Positions 42,555 to 50,334 are shown, counted from the stretch's first letter. The stretch: DNA of 50,334 bases from Candidatus Obscuribacterales bacterium (GCA_019745415.1 JAIETF010000098.1:1-50334), one strand, 5' to 3'. Made by a program: numbers and translations. The notes: generated by a model not told the origin, from the letters alone.

Positions 42555-43829
42555 ATGACTATCAGTGACAAGGGGAGCATCAGAGAGCTTATTTCGCGGC
42601 AGGCGTTTCGTCCCGCAACCCCTTGGAACTGGGTTATTGCCATAGTTCAGACTATCTTTAGAGTAGATCTGTTTTTCAACAATAGGCTGCGCATTCAAGA
42701 GAAAGACTTGCAGCAGATTAGGAACCTGCCGCCGGGTTGCGGTGTGCTCTTGCTTTCTAATCACGCCGACGAGAATGATTTCAAAGTTTGCGTAGAGGTC
42801 TCGCGTCGCTGCAATAGACGATTTTTCTATATGATGAATCGCGAAGCTTTTGATGAAGTCTCGGGGCTTGCCGGTTGGCTTTTTCAGCGGCTAGGCGCAT
42901 TCTCGGTGGAACGCGGGGGCGATACCGCCAAGTCGAAGCGCTATGCAGTTGATGTGGTGGCGGGCGGTCGCGATGTGCTCGTCGTCTTTCCGGAAGGCGA
43001 AATCTATTACCTCAATGACACGGTGCAGCATTTTAAAAGTGGTGCAATCGATGTGGCAATGCAGGCGCTGACACAAAAGCGCGAGCGCGATGCCGCCTGG
43101 TCTGTCTTTGTGGTGCCCATGGCTATTAAGTATCACTATCGCCATTCAATAGCAGATATTTTAGAGCGGCGCGTGCAGCAGCTAGAAAAAAAGCTTTCTT
43201 ATTTCGCCAAGAAACAGGCTCTGAAAGAGCGCATCGGTGCCATCGTCGCCGAGGTGTTGCACCGCAAAGAGATTATGCTGAAACTCTCTGCCGGCTCTGA
43301 GCGCCTGAGTGAACTGAGCGACAGAGTGAAAGATGTGCAGAAAAGTTTATTGCATGAGCTTGAAGATAGATATGGTCAAGCCGCCCCCGATGAAGGCACT
43401 GCCGCAATAGATCGCAGTTGGCGTCTCAGTTCTCACTTGCGCCAGCTGGTGGTGCAAGCTAAAAATCGCACATCGTTGGTGATGAATAGACTGCGCTCTG
43501 ATTTGTCTGAGCTCAAGCATATTGCTGAAATGGATAGCTGGCAGCCCCATTATATTGCCGATAATCCCTCGGAAGATCGACTTGCCGAGATGGTGCTAAA
43601 GCTAGAGCGCGAAGTCTGCGGCGTCAAGCGTCCGTTGCAAGTGGCGCCGCGCAGTGCTTTTGTGCGCATCGCTAAGCCTATAGATCTCGGGGTTTTTCTG
43701 CAAGACTATGAACAAGACCCGCGCAAGACACGGCGCGTGGTGACAGAGCAGATGCACGAAACAATTCAGAGTTTGATAGACGGGGTTGATGCTGAGTTTC
43801 ACGTGCCCTCGGCAAGCGATGCTGGGTGA
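42555..43829 (+). CDS. PlsC-type 1-acylglycerol-phosphate acyltransferase-like protein
   Basis: A 424-residue protein. Motif I is NHADEND (His70, Asp75, the HX4D acyltransferase site). Motif III is VVFPEGEIYYL (FPEG at 145-148). GGDTAKSKRYAVDVVAGG between them fits motif II. PlsC-type enzymes add an acyl chain to lysophosphatidate or a similar lipid at the membrane. Usual PlsC proteins are about 240 residues; this one has a helical, charged C-terminal extension of about 200 residues (for example RRVQQLEKKLSYFAKKQALK), so the acceptor may be another lipid. The ATG at 42555 has no strong ribosome site. Confidence 0.85.
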   Translation: MTISDKGSIRELISRQAFRPATPWNWVIAIVQTIFRVDLFFNNRLRIQEKDLQQIRNLPPGCGVLLLSNHADENDFKVCVEVSRRCNRRFFYMMNREAFDEVSGLAGWLFQRLGAFSVERGGDTAKSKRYAVDVVAGGRDVLVVFPEGEIYYLNDTVQHFKSGAIDVAMQALTQKRERDAAWSVFVVPMAIKYHYRHSIADILERRVQQLEKKLSYFAKKQALKERIGAIVAEVLHRKEIMLKLSAGSERLSELSDRVKDVQKSLLHELEDRYGQAAPDEGTAAIDRSWRLSSHLRQLVVQAKNRTSLVMNRLRSDLSELKHIAEMDSWQPHYIADNPSEDRLAEMVLKLEREVCGVKRPLQVAPRSAFVRIAKPIDLGVFLQDYEQDPRKTRRVVTEQMHETIQSLIDGVDAEFHVPSASDAG

Positions 43830-43908
43830 TGCGGGCTGTGTGATGGCTTTAGCTGTGATGAGCTGTGTTTTGATGTGATTTGATGTGTTGTGTTGGCGCG
43901 AGTTTGAG
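43830..43908 (-). repeat. A/C-rich spacer with 5-base periodicity
   Basis: Read on the minus strand, in the direction of the gene that ends at 43909, the spacer falls into CAACA CAACA CATCA AATCA CATCA AAACA CAGCT CATCA CAGCT. It is a degenerate pentanucleotide array. Confidence 0.55.
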
Positions 43909-44610
43909 TTATTCGATATCTTGGGCTAGATTTTCGATGGTGCCGCCTTTTTCTTGGTCGGTTGCTTCACTGTCTTGCTCGTTGTCAGCGTCGTCTTGGT
44001 CTTCGCCTTCGTCTTCGTAGAGGCGCTCTTCTAAGAGGTCCATGGCAGAATCTGCTGCGTCGTCTAGGTCTAGAAAGACGTTGTCTTTTCTAGAGTCTTC
44101 GGTATCGAGTCCGGTGGCAATCCACGATAGAACGCCGTTGATTTCATGCACGATGCCGCCCGGCTGGCAGACTATAGCTTTGAAGGGCATAGCCAGTGCC
44201 GCGCGCACCAAAACGAAGGTGTATGATTCTTCAGATTCAGATTCTGTTTCGGCTTCGGCTTCGGTTTCAGTTTCGGTTTCGGCATCAGCAGCGATTTTGA
44301 ATTCGCCTTGGGCAGTGTTGGCAGTATCTCTACCTTTGGGGCTGCCTGTGTCTGCCAGCGCAGGTGCGTGCGGGTTGGCTTTAATATTTATTTGTGGAAT
44401 GTCGTCGTCGCTATCTTGATAGCGGCGGGCACCGGTAAGAAAGCGCGGTGGAGCGGTCACGATAAGCTGCCCCAGCCAGGCTGTGGGAATCTGCTGTTTG
44501 AAGACTTCTTCCAGTTGATCTCTAATAACGGCAGCTGGATCTTCGCCAAGCCAGCCAAGAAAGTGGTCTGGTTTGGTGAGAAGGGTCAGGTCGTCTTGCA
44601 GGATGTTCAT
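43909..44610 (-). CDS. Acidic protein of unknown function with Thr/Glu repeat
   Basis: A 233-residue, very acidic protein with no signal peptide. The N-terminal 75 residues look folded (LLTKPDHFLGWLGEDPAAVI, QLIVTAPPRFLTG). The centre holds TETETEAEAETESESEES (about 112-129), encoded by diverged 6-base repeats. The segment YTFVLVRAALAMPFKAIVCQ (about 131-150) is hydrophobic and could be a core strand-helix. The end is a low-complexity acidic stretch (EDEGEDQDDADNEQDSEA). I recognise no family. The gene starts the accessory-looking right part of the window. Confidence 0.65.
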   Translation of the reverse strand: MNILQDDLTLLTKPDHFLGWLGEDPAAVIRDQLEEVFKQQIPTAWLGQLIVTAPPRFLTGARRYQDSDDDIPQINIKANPHAPALADTGSPKGRDTANTAQGEFKIAADAETETETEAEAETESESEESYTFVLVRAALAMPFKAIVCQPGGIVHEINGVLSWIATGLDTEDSRKDNVFLDLDDAADSAMDLLEERLYEDEGEDQDDADNEQDSEATDQEKGGTIENLAQDIE

Positions 44611-44784
44611 ATGAGGTTGGGTGCAGAGGGGCTTGATTGGTAATTGTCTGACTGTTTGTCGATTAATCTATTTGTTTGATGGTCTGGGCGCGTCAGTCTG
44701 TGACTTACTCTTTGTACCACAATAGAGTAGGGAATGTAGGGGGGATGGTTCGATTTCGTTTTACCGAGTTTAGTGACTTTCGAC

Positions 44785-45681
44785 CTACTTTCTTGTGATG
44801 AAAATAGAATCAAGATAAGATTGCCCTTCTTTTAAGGCGATAAGCCATTGTTTGGCAGTGAGCTTGCAGTTGCCGCAGGTAACTTCACTGTCAGGAAATC
44901 TATTTGCCAAAACTTTGGCTAGAGTTGTCCAGAGCGGCGCTTCTCGTTTGCCGAGATATTTTTGAAAGGTGAAAGCTACGCTGAAACCGCTTTTCGTCTT
45001 TGCTAGTCCTGAGAACATCAGTCCGCCATCTGTCTCGGCAAGACAAGTTGGAATCTGTAGAAACCAGCCACTGTAATCTGCACCTACTTCTTCACAGGGA
45101 CGGCCAGTGTCGCCTAGTATGCGGATTACGATGTCGAGACCCTCGGAGGCAAACCAATCGAGCCAATCGCAAGCAGATGGCAGGGGCGAATTAGGCACTT
45201 CGACGTGAACGTAACTTTCGGACAGCTGCGGTTGCACTATTCTTTTAGCGCTTTTCAATTTGGTGATTTCTATTTTGGAACACTCCAGTGTTAGATAATT
45301 CTCGCAGAGAGATAGATGGTCCCCAAAGAATACTTTAAGGTGCTCGGCCTCTTGATCCATTCCCAGTTCTATCTCACTCGGTGGCTCCGCTTTTGAAGAA
45401 GTGGCGAACGGGAATTCTTCTCTGCTAAACGACCAGTCGGTCACGCCCGTTGCTTTGACTTTATAGCAGTCGAATTCTAATTTTTGCCCGGCTGTAAAGC
45501 TACCCTTTGCTAGATTTTCTAGCTGAAATGTAACCGTATCTGGTACTAAAGCCTCTTTGTCACCAATTTGCGAAGGCTTCGCGGTTACATCAACAATATC
45601 GCCAATCAGAAACCAATTAAAGTGAGTAAGCCAATCTTCAAGTTGCTTCTTATTGGTAATTGTCAGTTTTTGCATATCCAA
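44785..45681 (-). CDS. Protein of unknown function
   Basis: A 298-residue soluble protein. No known motif is seen. The N-terminus (KKQLEDWLTHFNWFLIGDIV) is followed by a beta-rich part (DTVTFQLENLAKGSFTAGQK) and a C-terminal part with WLDWFASEGLDIVIRILGDT, FQKYLGKREAPLWTTLAKVL and a CGNC pair. Two aromatic-rich blocks suggest two domains. Its neighbours are other unknown proteins, so an accessory or immunity-type role is possible but not shown. Confidence 0.65.
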   Translation of the reverse strand: MDMQKLTITNKKQLEDWLTHFNWFLIGDIVDVTAKPSQIGDKEALVPDTVTFQLENLAKGSFTAGQKLEFDCYKVKATGVTDWSFSREEFPFATSSKAEPPSEIELGMDQEAEHLKVFFGDHLSLCENYLTLECSKIEITKLKSAKRIVQPQLSESYVHVEVPNSPLPSACDWLDWFASEGLDIVIRILGDTGRPCEEVGADYSGWFLQIPTCLAETDGGLMFSGLAKTKSGFSVAFTFQKYLGKREAPLWTTLAKVLANRFPDSEVTCGNCKLTAKQWLIALKEGQSYLDSIFITRK

Positions 45682-45786
45682 TTCACAGCGGTTTTTGGAT
45701 TACATGATTCTTGTCCTAGGTATTGCTTAGTTGTCCTCGACTTGCCGAGCTTTCGCCAAGACCTTGACTCATTTTGGCGCCACGCC

Positions 45787-46275
45787 CTAAGTATCGTAAT
45801 ATCCTTTGTCCCAAGGTTTACTAAAGGCCATCACATTTCCTGGAAGCACTTCAGCAACCCAGTAGTGATCATGCTTCGTTGGAATCAGTCCCATCATTTC
45901 GCCATCGTATTCAACGGCAAAAGGCTTGATTACGATATCTTCAAACTCAGGTTTCAACTCTTCCAGCCATTTATCTCTAATCGCCCGGGCTTTCTCAGGG
46001 GCAAAGGTATTGCGTGGTCCCAGGTCTTCTATTCTTGACTCGACCAAATCACCATCATCATTGAATAGGAAAAGTGTTATGTACTCGTGCTTACCGAAAA
46101 TTGGCGGAAAGAAGAACTGCAATCCGGTCGCTGTTCGACCGATATACTCTGCATGATAGTCGTCGTGCTCAATCGTAATTAATTCCGGCGGACCCATGTT
46201 TTCGTCTTCGGTTTTTGTCTTTAGCTCTTCCTTTAGTAGGGCAAAGCTGGCAAGTACTTCTTCTTTTGTGTTCAT
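45787..46275 (-). CDS. Protein of unknown function
   Basis: A 162-residue protein without signal peptide or membrane helix. Aromatic and acidic residues are frequent (HDDYHAEYIGRTATGLQFFF, HEYITLFLFNDDGDLVESRI), and a helix (FAPEKARAIRDKWLEELKPE) leads to a final strand-rich part (FEDIVIKPFAVEYDGEMMGL). The compact alpha/beta form is like small immunity proteins, but that is only a resemblance. The gene starts after a pentanucleotide-phased spacer. Confidence 0.65.
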   Translation of the reverse strand: MNTKEEVLASFALLKEELKTKTEDENMGPPELITIEHDDYHAEYIGRTATGLQFFFPPIFGKHEYITLFLFNDDGDLVESRIEDLGPRNTFAPEKARAIRDKWLEELKPEFEDIVIKPFAVEYDGEMMGLIPTKHDHYWVAEVLPGNVMAFSKPWDKGYYDT

Positions 46276-46440
46276 GACTATTTCACTTTTGAATTGATTG
46301 GATTTTGTGGGATTTGGCTGTGTTTGTCTTGCTTCGGCTTAGTTTGGTTTGATTCGGTTCGATTCGGTCGGACTTTGCTGGAATCTGTCAGAGTTCGTTT
46401 GACTCAGACAGATTTGGCTTAATTGCCGATGAGGAAGAGT
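46276..46440 (-). repeat. Degenerate pentanucleotide array upstream of the 45787 gene
   Basis: On the minus strand the spacer reads CGAAC CGAAT CAAAC CAAAC TAAGC CGAAG CAAGA CAAAC ACAGC CAAAT: units of five with A-rich centres. Continuing past 46440 to the gene stop at 46539 the sequence is ordinary. Confidence 0.55.
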
Positions 46441-46538
46441 TTAGATCAGATTGCTCTGGCTGGCATTAAATCGCTGCCTAGCCAGGGCGGGCTTTGTTTA
46501 GATTGAACGAGCTAAAGAGGCAAAGCGATGCGCTGCTT

Positions 46539-47195
46539 CTAGAAAAGCTTTAGCCTTATTTCTAAGTTACCCAGCGCAGTTTCTGCTTTTGTTTTAGGTG
46601 AGTTCTTTGGTCGGAGATTGCCGTCTTTCAGTTCTTTGACAAGCTCTACCAGTGTCACCGGTTGAAATAGATCTACAGAGGTCTTTCGTAGCCTTTTGAC
46701 TGGTTTGAGTCCATTGCCACCGAATGTAAACTGCATGGCGTCTTGCTCTTCTGTCTGCCAAGTTTTTTGAGGGTAGTGCTTCCTTAGTTTGATAATAAAC
46801 TTGAGTTTCTCTATAAGAGGGTTTTGAACAGGCTGATTTTTACTGGTTTGCATCGTTTTGCAATTGGTGCAAAAGCCAGACCAGCTCTGACTGCCCGATA
46901 AGGGCGAGCCGCCAAAAGATGTGACTAGGCATTCGCCGACGCTGGTCGGGCAAGATTCCAGCAAGAGTCCTTCTCGCCAGCCGAGCAGCAGATAACCAAG
47001 GCACAAGGGTCCGTCTCCTGTGACATACGGCCAAGAGCAACTGGCAAAGGCGATATCACAAAAGAAATACTCGGCGCATTCAAGAATGGTCTTTTCATGA
47101 GCCCTTAACAGCTCAATATTCTCTGTGAAAAGTGAAATGCTTTGTTGGTTGTTTGAAGCGGGGTTACCCACGTAACCATGCGAAACTATTGTCAT
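46539..47195 (-). CDS. Protein of unknown function with a cysteine-rich middle
   Basis: A 218-residue protein. The middle is rich in cysteines (CAEYFFCDIAFASCSWPYV, then CLGYLL, SCPTSVGEC and FCTNCKTMQ at about residues 40-117). The last pair CTNC suggests a small metal-binding knuckle. The C-terminal third is basic and helical (LIEKLKFIIKLRKHYPQ, VKRLRKTSVDLF), as in nucleic-acid-binding proteins. No family is recognised. It has the same orientation as the two unknown genes before it. Confidence 0.6.
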   Translation of the reverse strand: MTIVSHGYVGNPASNNQQSISLFTENIELLRAHEKTILECAEYFFCDIAFASCSWPYVTGDGPLCLGYLLLGWREGLLLESCPTSVGECLVTSFGGSPLSGSQSWSGFCTNCKTMQTSKNQPVQNPLIEKLKFIIKLRKHYPQKTWQTEEQDAMQFTFGGNGLKPVKRLRKTSVDLFQPVTLVELVKELKDGNLRPKNSPKTKAETALGNLEIRLKLF

Positions 47196-47329
47196 TTTCC
47201 TTCCCTCGCTTTAGCTGAATTTATAAAGCGCTTGCAAGCTGAGTTGTCTCAAATTAGCGCTGTCATTAGAATAGCATGGGGAGGGACTGAGTGGTGCTAC
47301 GCCAGGCTCAATCATCTCTGGGAGAGCCG

Positions 47330-47443
47330 TTAAAACGAAGACGTGTTTCCTGGGACCGGCGAGAAGTCGATCAAGGAGGTTCGATTGTAAGAAGCCGAGA
47401 GCGGTCCTGGCTTTCCATTAGGCAAATCAGGCTTGAAGCTCAT
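47330..47443 (-). CDS. Possible 37-residue small protein
   Basis: ATG 47443, preceded by GAAGG with 6-base spacing on the minus strand, opens a frame reading MSFKPDLPNGKPGPLSASYN and ending GNTSSF. The codons look ordinary, but nothing else supports translation. Confidence 0.2.
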   Translation of the reverse strand: MSFKPDLPNGKPGPLSASYNRTSLIDFSPVPGNTSSF

Positions 47444-47474
47444 GCGACAACCTTCGCGAGTGATGCCCGATCTG

Positions 47475-47525
47475 TTATTAAAGGATAACGGCTTTTCCTT
47501 TAATAAGAGATTCCGTTATTAAAGG
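47475..47525. repeat. Three-copy TTATTAAAGG cluster, direct and inverted
   Basis: TTATTAAAGG at 47475-47484, its reverse complement CCTTTAATAA at 47497-47506, and TTATTAAAGG again at 47516-47525. ATAACGG and CCGTTAT (47485-47491, 47513-47519) add a third pairing. The stems exclude one another, as in an attenuator. Confidence 0.7.
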
Positions 47526-47660
47526 CACCTTTAGTAAGAAGGCGGGCTGTTGCTAAGTGATTACTTTTCTAAGCGGCGCACTTTACTAGGGATGAGCCCT
47601 GGTTTTTTATTGGTCGTAACAGGGAATAATGGGGCAACCGTGGGAGAGGTGCGCCCCTGT

Positions 47661-48062
47661 ATGGCTGAGGTGGACGAGAAAAGAGGAAGTAGGCCAGTGG
47701 AGCGCCAAGGGCTGGAAACTCAGCCGGAAGCCAAGGCGGTGAGAGTGGCCGGGGCGGCCGATGTAAAAGCAGTGCAAGCGCTTAACCAAAATGCTCACAA
47801 TGGCAGCGCCGGAGGCGACCAGTTAGAAAGCATACAAATATTCGCTCTAGACGAGGGCGGCAAGCAAAAGGTAGTAGCTGAGCGGCAAAGAGAAGCTAAG
47901 CCGCAAGTGAAGACAACGGCCGAGTATTTGAAAGAGAAAGCAAAGCCGCCGGACATATGGGCTCGCAAGTTTGTGGAGGATATGGACAAAGCCGAGAAGT
48001 TGCCCGTGCCGTACAGAGACGCGCAGCTAGCTTCGCGCATTTATTTCAAATTAGGAAAGTGA
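47661..48062 (+). CDS. Protein of unknown function
   Basis: A 133-residue protein from ATG 47661 (MAEVDEKRGSRPVERQGLET), eleven bases after GGGAGAGG; the frame is open to a TTG at 47550 and I prefer the later start. The N-terminal 70 residues are Ala/Glu/Gln/Val-rich and low-complexity. The last 50 residues are helical with PPDIWARKFVEDMDKAEKL and a tail DAQLASRIYFKLGK. No signal peptide is seen. The position upstream of a small gene with a 10-base gap is the layout of effector-immunity or toxin-antitoxin pairs, but no toxin motif is present. Confidence 0.5.
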   Translation: MAEVDEKRGSRPVERQGLETQPEAKAVRVAGAADVKAVQALNQNAHNGSAGGDQLESIQIFALDEGGKQKVVAERQREAKPQVKTTAEYLKEKAKPPDIWARKFVEDMDKAEKLPVPYRDAQLASRIYFKLGK

Positions 48063-48072
48063 GGCATTAACA

Positions 48073-48360
48073 ATGGTTTCTGACGATGCACGCCCTTTTG
48101 AGTTTGTTCTAGAATTGCCAGAACTGCTCAAAGACCCAGTTGTTTTGCCAAATGGCGATGTTGTTGATGTGGGCGACATGATTGAGCACACTAGTTTAGG
48201 CGTTGGGAAAGTCATTCGTATAGCCACATATCACGACCATTTAGGCATTCTTCTTTGTGTGGAATTTCCAAATGATCAGCACGAGATGTTAGGTCTTAAC
48301 TTCGTAAGGAGGGTAAATCCAAATGACGAAAAGAGCCCCGGCGGTGGCTCTTTCGAATGA
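48073..48360 (+). CDS. Small protein with Tudor-like beta fold, unknown function
   Basis: A 95-residue protein. The part VDVGDMIEHTSLGVGKVIRI (residues 35-54) followed by LGILLCVEFPNDQHEMLGL resembles the short beta-barrel at the C-terminus of UvrD-type helicases (Gly-Asp-x-x-x-His-...-Gly-x-Gly-x-Val). The first 30 residues are acidic. It lies 10 bases downstream of the 47661 gene on the same strand, so the two are probably co-transcribed. An internal ATG frame with TAAGGAGG starts at 48323 near its end. Confidence 0.55.
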   Translation: MVSDDARPFEFVLELPELLKDPVVLPNGDVVDVGDMIEHTSLGVGKVIRIATYHDHLGILLCVEFPNDQHEMLGLNFVRRVNPNDEKSPGGGSFE

Positions 48361-48451
48361 AACAATTTTGGCGTTATCGGCAACATCGCTGCTGCTCATA
48401 ATATGTTCCGACAATATCTTTTATGTTCTTTCTCACTCGCCCGATCTCTAG
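48323..48451 (+). CDS. Possible 42-residue membrane peptide overlapping the previous gene
   Basis: ATG 48323 has TAAGGAGG (48305-48312) about ten bases upstream. The frame MTKRAPAVALSNETILALSA ends at TAG 48449-48451 and contains a hydrophobic run LALSATSLLLIICS. It overlaps the last 38 bases of the 48073 gene in another frame. The Shine-Dalgarno match may be a coincidence of the VRRV codons. Confidence 0.35.
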   Translation: MTKRAPAVALSNETILALSATSLLLIICSDNIFYVLSHSPDL

Positions 48452-48678
48452 CAGCCCCAATAAGACTGAGCAAATGGGCATGGCTGACTGATAGTCGAGA
48501 GATTTCTGCTCTTCATAACGGTGACCACACGCTAGCCCTATTGTCCGCTAGCGGGTTCGGTCGCAGATGATTGTTATGGTTTACGAGCAAAACACTACCG
48601 GTAGCGTTCTGCAATTATCTAAAACTCTAACGGTGTCTTCCTGGAAACGCCTAGAAAACCCGTCTATGACTGTATCGC

Positions 48679-49254
48679 TCAAGCGACGAAGCCATTGCTT
48701 TGGTCCAGGCTATGGGGTATTCGATACCGCTGCCGGTGCCTAGCACTGCTCAAGTCGATACCATCAAGTATCAAATGCAAAGTAGCAGGCTCAATTTCCA
48801 GCCCGGCTCCAAGAAGAGCGGCTATTCGATTTTTCAACTTTTTATAATCGCTATGATTGGAATTTGCTGCTATTAGCATCTCAATAGCAGTGATTGCCGT
48901 CAAAAGTCGTTCACTCTCAGACCATTGATGGTTAGATTTAGCTAGATGCTGACTTGCAGAAATTAGCAGTTGCCTTACTTGTTTGTTGGCCTTCTTGCTT
49001 GAGTAATTCCGTAGGATGTCAAATAAGCTTGATTGGCTCTGCGCTTCAACCTTCTTGGACAGATTTTCAGCGGTTCGCTTTAGTGGCTCGGACAAATCAA
49101 TCGAAGCACCCCTCTGAAGGAGCGACTCGGAATCAAAGTTATGCACAAAGTCGTGTCTTTCGAAATCTGGTAGCTCATCTGCAAACACGCATCTATGTTG
49201 CGATGATGAATTTGTCATCGAAATAAAGTGCAGTACTGCCAATCCTCTCAGCAC
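48679..49254 (-). CDS. Helical protein of unknown function
   Basis: A 191-residue, mostly helical protein from GTG 49254; ATG at 49218 is another possible start, neither with an ideal ribosome site. Helices such as LSEPLKRTAENLSKKVEAQS, KQVRQLLISASQHLAKSN and ERLLTAITAIEMLIAANS are rich in Ser/Leu/Lys and look like a helical bundle. The C-terminus DLSSARHRQRYRIPHSL is basic. No motif is recognised. The 227 bases before it (48452-48678) hold no gene. Confidence 0.5.
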   Translation of the reverse strand: MLRGLAVLHFISMTNSSSQHRCVFADELPDFERHDFVHNFDSESLLQRGASIDLSEPLKRTAENLSKKVEAQSQSSLFDILRNYSSKKANKQVRQLLISASQHLAKSNHQWSESERLLTAITAIEMLIAANSNHSDYKKLKNRIAALLGAGLEIEPATLHLILDGIDLSSARHRQRYRIPHSLDQSNGFVA

Positions 49255-49515
49255 TATCTCCTTTGCCGCTAAGGGGATAAACTATTGCTGTTTTGGTATT
49301 GCACCCTCTCTCAATAGGTAATCTTGTATTGCTTCTCTGTGCGGTCAGCCGTTGCTTTTCCTGCTATTAACTGTTCAAATGTTTCTTCATTCCTTGACTG
49401 GACTTCTTTATTTTATACTTTGGCATTGCGTTCAATCGTTTGCCAACATATCAGTTACCTTGAAATCCCTGTAGAATGGAACAGAAGGTAAACGGAAAAC
49501 AGGTTCAATCTAGAA

Positions 49516-50331
49516 TTGCCCTCGGACGATGACAAAAAGAAGAGAAATCCTCCGTGGAGTCGAGAGGAGCTAATTCTTGCTTTGGAGCTTTATCTGAGGG
49601 AAGGACTGCTGGATGACGGGTCTCCTCAGGTAATCGAGCTGAGTGAGACTCTCAAGGACCTAGCTTTTGTGCAAAAAGAAGATCCGGATGTCTTTAGGAA
49701 CGCTAACGGTGTGGCGATGAAGCTTGCCAACTTTGCCGCAATCGATCCGGCTTATGCCGGTAAAGGTTTGCAAGGTGGCGGCAAATTAGACAAGGTGATT
49801 TTCCACGAGTACCAAGATAGACGGATAAATTTGGACCACGACGCTAGTCAGATTCGTGCGATGTGGCAAGGCGGTTACTCTGAGCGCACCGTCGCTGAGA
49901 CGTCAAAAGATGAACTCTACGAGATTTTGAATCTGAAAGATTTGCGTGAGCGTTCGTATAGAGAAATCGCCATCAGGCGCGGGCAGCGAACTTTTCGAAA
50001 GTCCCTACTGGACGCATACCAGGGGCTTTGTGCATTTACTGGCTGCAATGCTGAGCCCGCGCTTGAGGCGGCGCACATTCTTGCCTTTAGGGGCAACTAT
50101 AGCGATAAGGTGCAGAACGGACTTTTGTTGCGTGCAGATATTCATACTCTCTTCGATTTGGGGCTATTGGCTGTAGATCCCAAACAAATGAGTTGTTTGA
50201 TTTCGGCAGATCTGCGGGGAACAGAGTATGAAGAACTGGAAGGACGGCGGCTGATTCTGCCGCGTGATGGCGCGAAGTCTCCCGGAAAGGCTCATCTGGA
50301 GTTTCACTTGAGCAATTCAAAATGTGCCTGA
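49516..50331 (+). CDS. HNH endonuclease (restriction-type)
   Basis: A 271-residue protein from TTG 49516, the only start codon after the in-frame stop at 49489-49491. Residues 13-100 are a helical DNA-binding-like part (PWSREELILALELYLREG, GVAMKLANFAAIDP). The HNH domain at residues 172-215 has CAFTGCNAEPALEAAHI (Cys172, Cys177, His187), Asn201 and His210 in LLRADIHTLFDLGL, which is the HNH_2 family seen in restriction enzymes of modified-DNA or stand-alone type. Such proteins cleave DNA; no methylase gene is visible on the window side. The gene ends 3 bases before the window edge and looks complete. Confidence 0.88.
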   Translation: MPSDDDKKKRNPPWSREELILALELYLREGLLDDGSPQVIELSETLKDLAFVQKEDPDVFRNANGVAMKLANFAAIDPAYAGKGLQGGGKLDKVIFHEYQDRRINLDHDASQIRAMWQGGYSERTVAETSKDELYEILNLKDLRERSYREIAIRRGQRTFRKSLLDAYQGLCAFTGCNAEPALEAAHILAFRGNYSDKVQNGLLLRADIHTLFDLGLLAVDPKQMSCLISADLRGTEYEELEGRRLILPRDGAKSPGKAHLEFHLSNSKCA

Positions 50332-50334
50332 TGC

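Larger units (their letters stand above)
47196..47660. other. Gap of about 465 bases with a repeat cluster
   Basis: No strong gene is seen. A 37-codon minus-strand frame at 47330-47443 (MSFKPDLPNGKPG...) and the TTATTAAAGG repeat cluster at 47475-47525 are listed separately. A plus-strand frame at 47291 ends at 47488 with no family resemblance. Confidence 0.5.

Noticed and set aside
47291..47488. 65-codon plus-strand frame in the repeat gap
   Set aside because: Basic, serine-rich low-information sequence that runs into the TTATTAAAGG repeats; no family and no good ribosome site.
48500..48575. Possible tRNA with CAT-like loop (TTCATAA) near 48515
   Set aside because: The flanking bases do not form an anticodon or T-stem; only short palindromes CCGCTAGCGG and CTACCGGTAG are present.
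1..50334. CRISPR array, insertion sequence or prophage
   Set aside because: No regular direct repeats with spacers, no transposase or integrase and no phage structural gene is seen.

Overview
The window looks like a chromosomal segment of a free-living, Gram-negative-type bacterium of mid GC content. The style of the gene content (many TPR and WG-repeat proteins, paralogous TadE/VWA genes, proteins with short amino-acid repeats, many small genes of unknown function) suggests a Vampirovibrionia/Melainabacteria relative such as the Obscuribacterales. This is inference from gene content only; no 16S rRNA or other marker is present. No CRISPR array, insertion sequence, prophage or plasmid origin was found.

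Layout. 1-7.8 kb: a truncated TPR protein, the ribosome-rescue hydrolase ArfB, an L,D-transpeptidase, and a minus-strand run of two TPR proteins plus an exported glycogen-debranching-type glycosidase; a secreted protein with GQVT repeats diverges from it. 7.8-13.1 kb: HtpX protease, an NTF2-like protein, an ArsR regulator with an AHSA1/START-like protein carrying an Ala/Gly-rich insertion, a Nudix hydrolase and a CoA-disulfide-reductase/rhodanese fusion with a readable promoter. 13.3-21.6 kb: one long minus-strand block with two copies of a TadE-like / VWA TadG-like / TadE-like triplet, separated by a degenerate GGDEF-like protein and an unknown gene, and led by a TPR lipoprotein-sized protein. 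21.9-24.5 kb: VOC and double-TM2 proteins, then a 0.95-kb gap holding a promoter-to-terminator RNA unit that folds like 6S RNA and a tRNA-Tyr-like sequence overlapping a frameshifted signal-peptide reading frame, then an esterase.

24.5-37.1 kb: an unknown protein, a WG-repeat membrane protein, a Sir2 deacetylase, a 1441-residue alpha-2-macroglobulin with an intact thioester motif, a renalase-like flavoprotein, an MFS transporter and RecD2. 37.2-41.9 kb: the best-supported metabolic unit: a bicupin oxalate decarboxylase, an FdhF/YdeP-type molybdopterin oxidoreductase and FdhD. The first two have the same 26-bp element (24/26 identical) just upstream, so oxalate to formate to CO2 is a reasonable reading, with acid-stress resistance as the alternative. 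42-43.8 kb: a small membrane protein and a PlsC-type acyltransferase.

43.9-50.3 kb is accessory in character: eight or so small proteins of unknown function, low coding density, pentanucleotide-phased A-rich spacers, a cluster of direct and inverted TTATTAAAGG repeats, and an HNH endonuclease at the right edge. The most interesting items for follow-up are the duplicated TadE-VWA-TadE locus, the co-regulated oxalate/formate genes, the 6S-like RNA, the tRNA-Tyr-like sequence in a decayed secreted-peptide gene, and the pentameric A-rich spacers.
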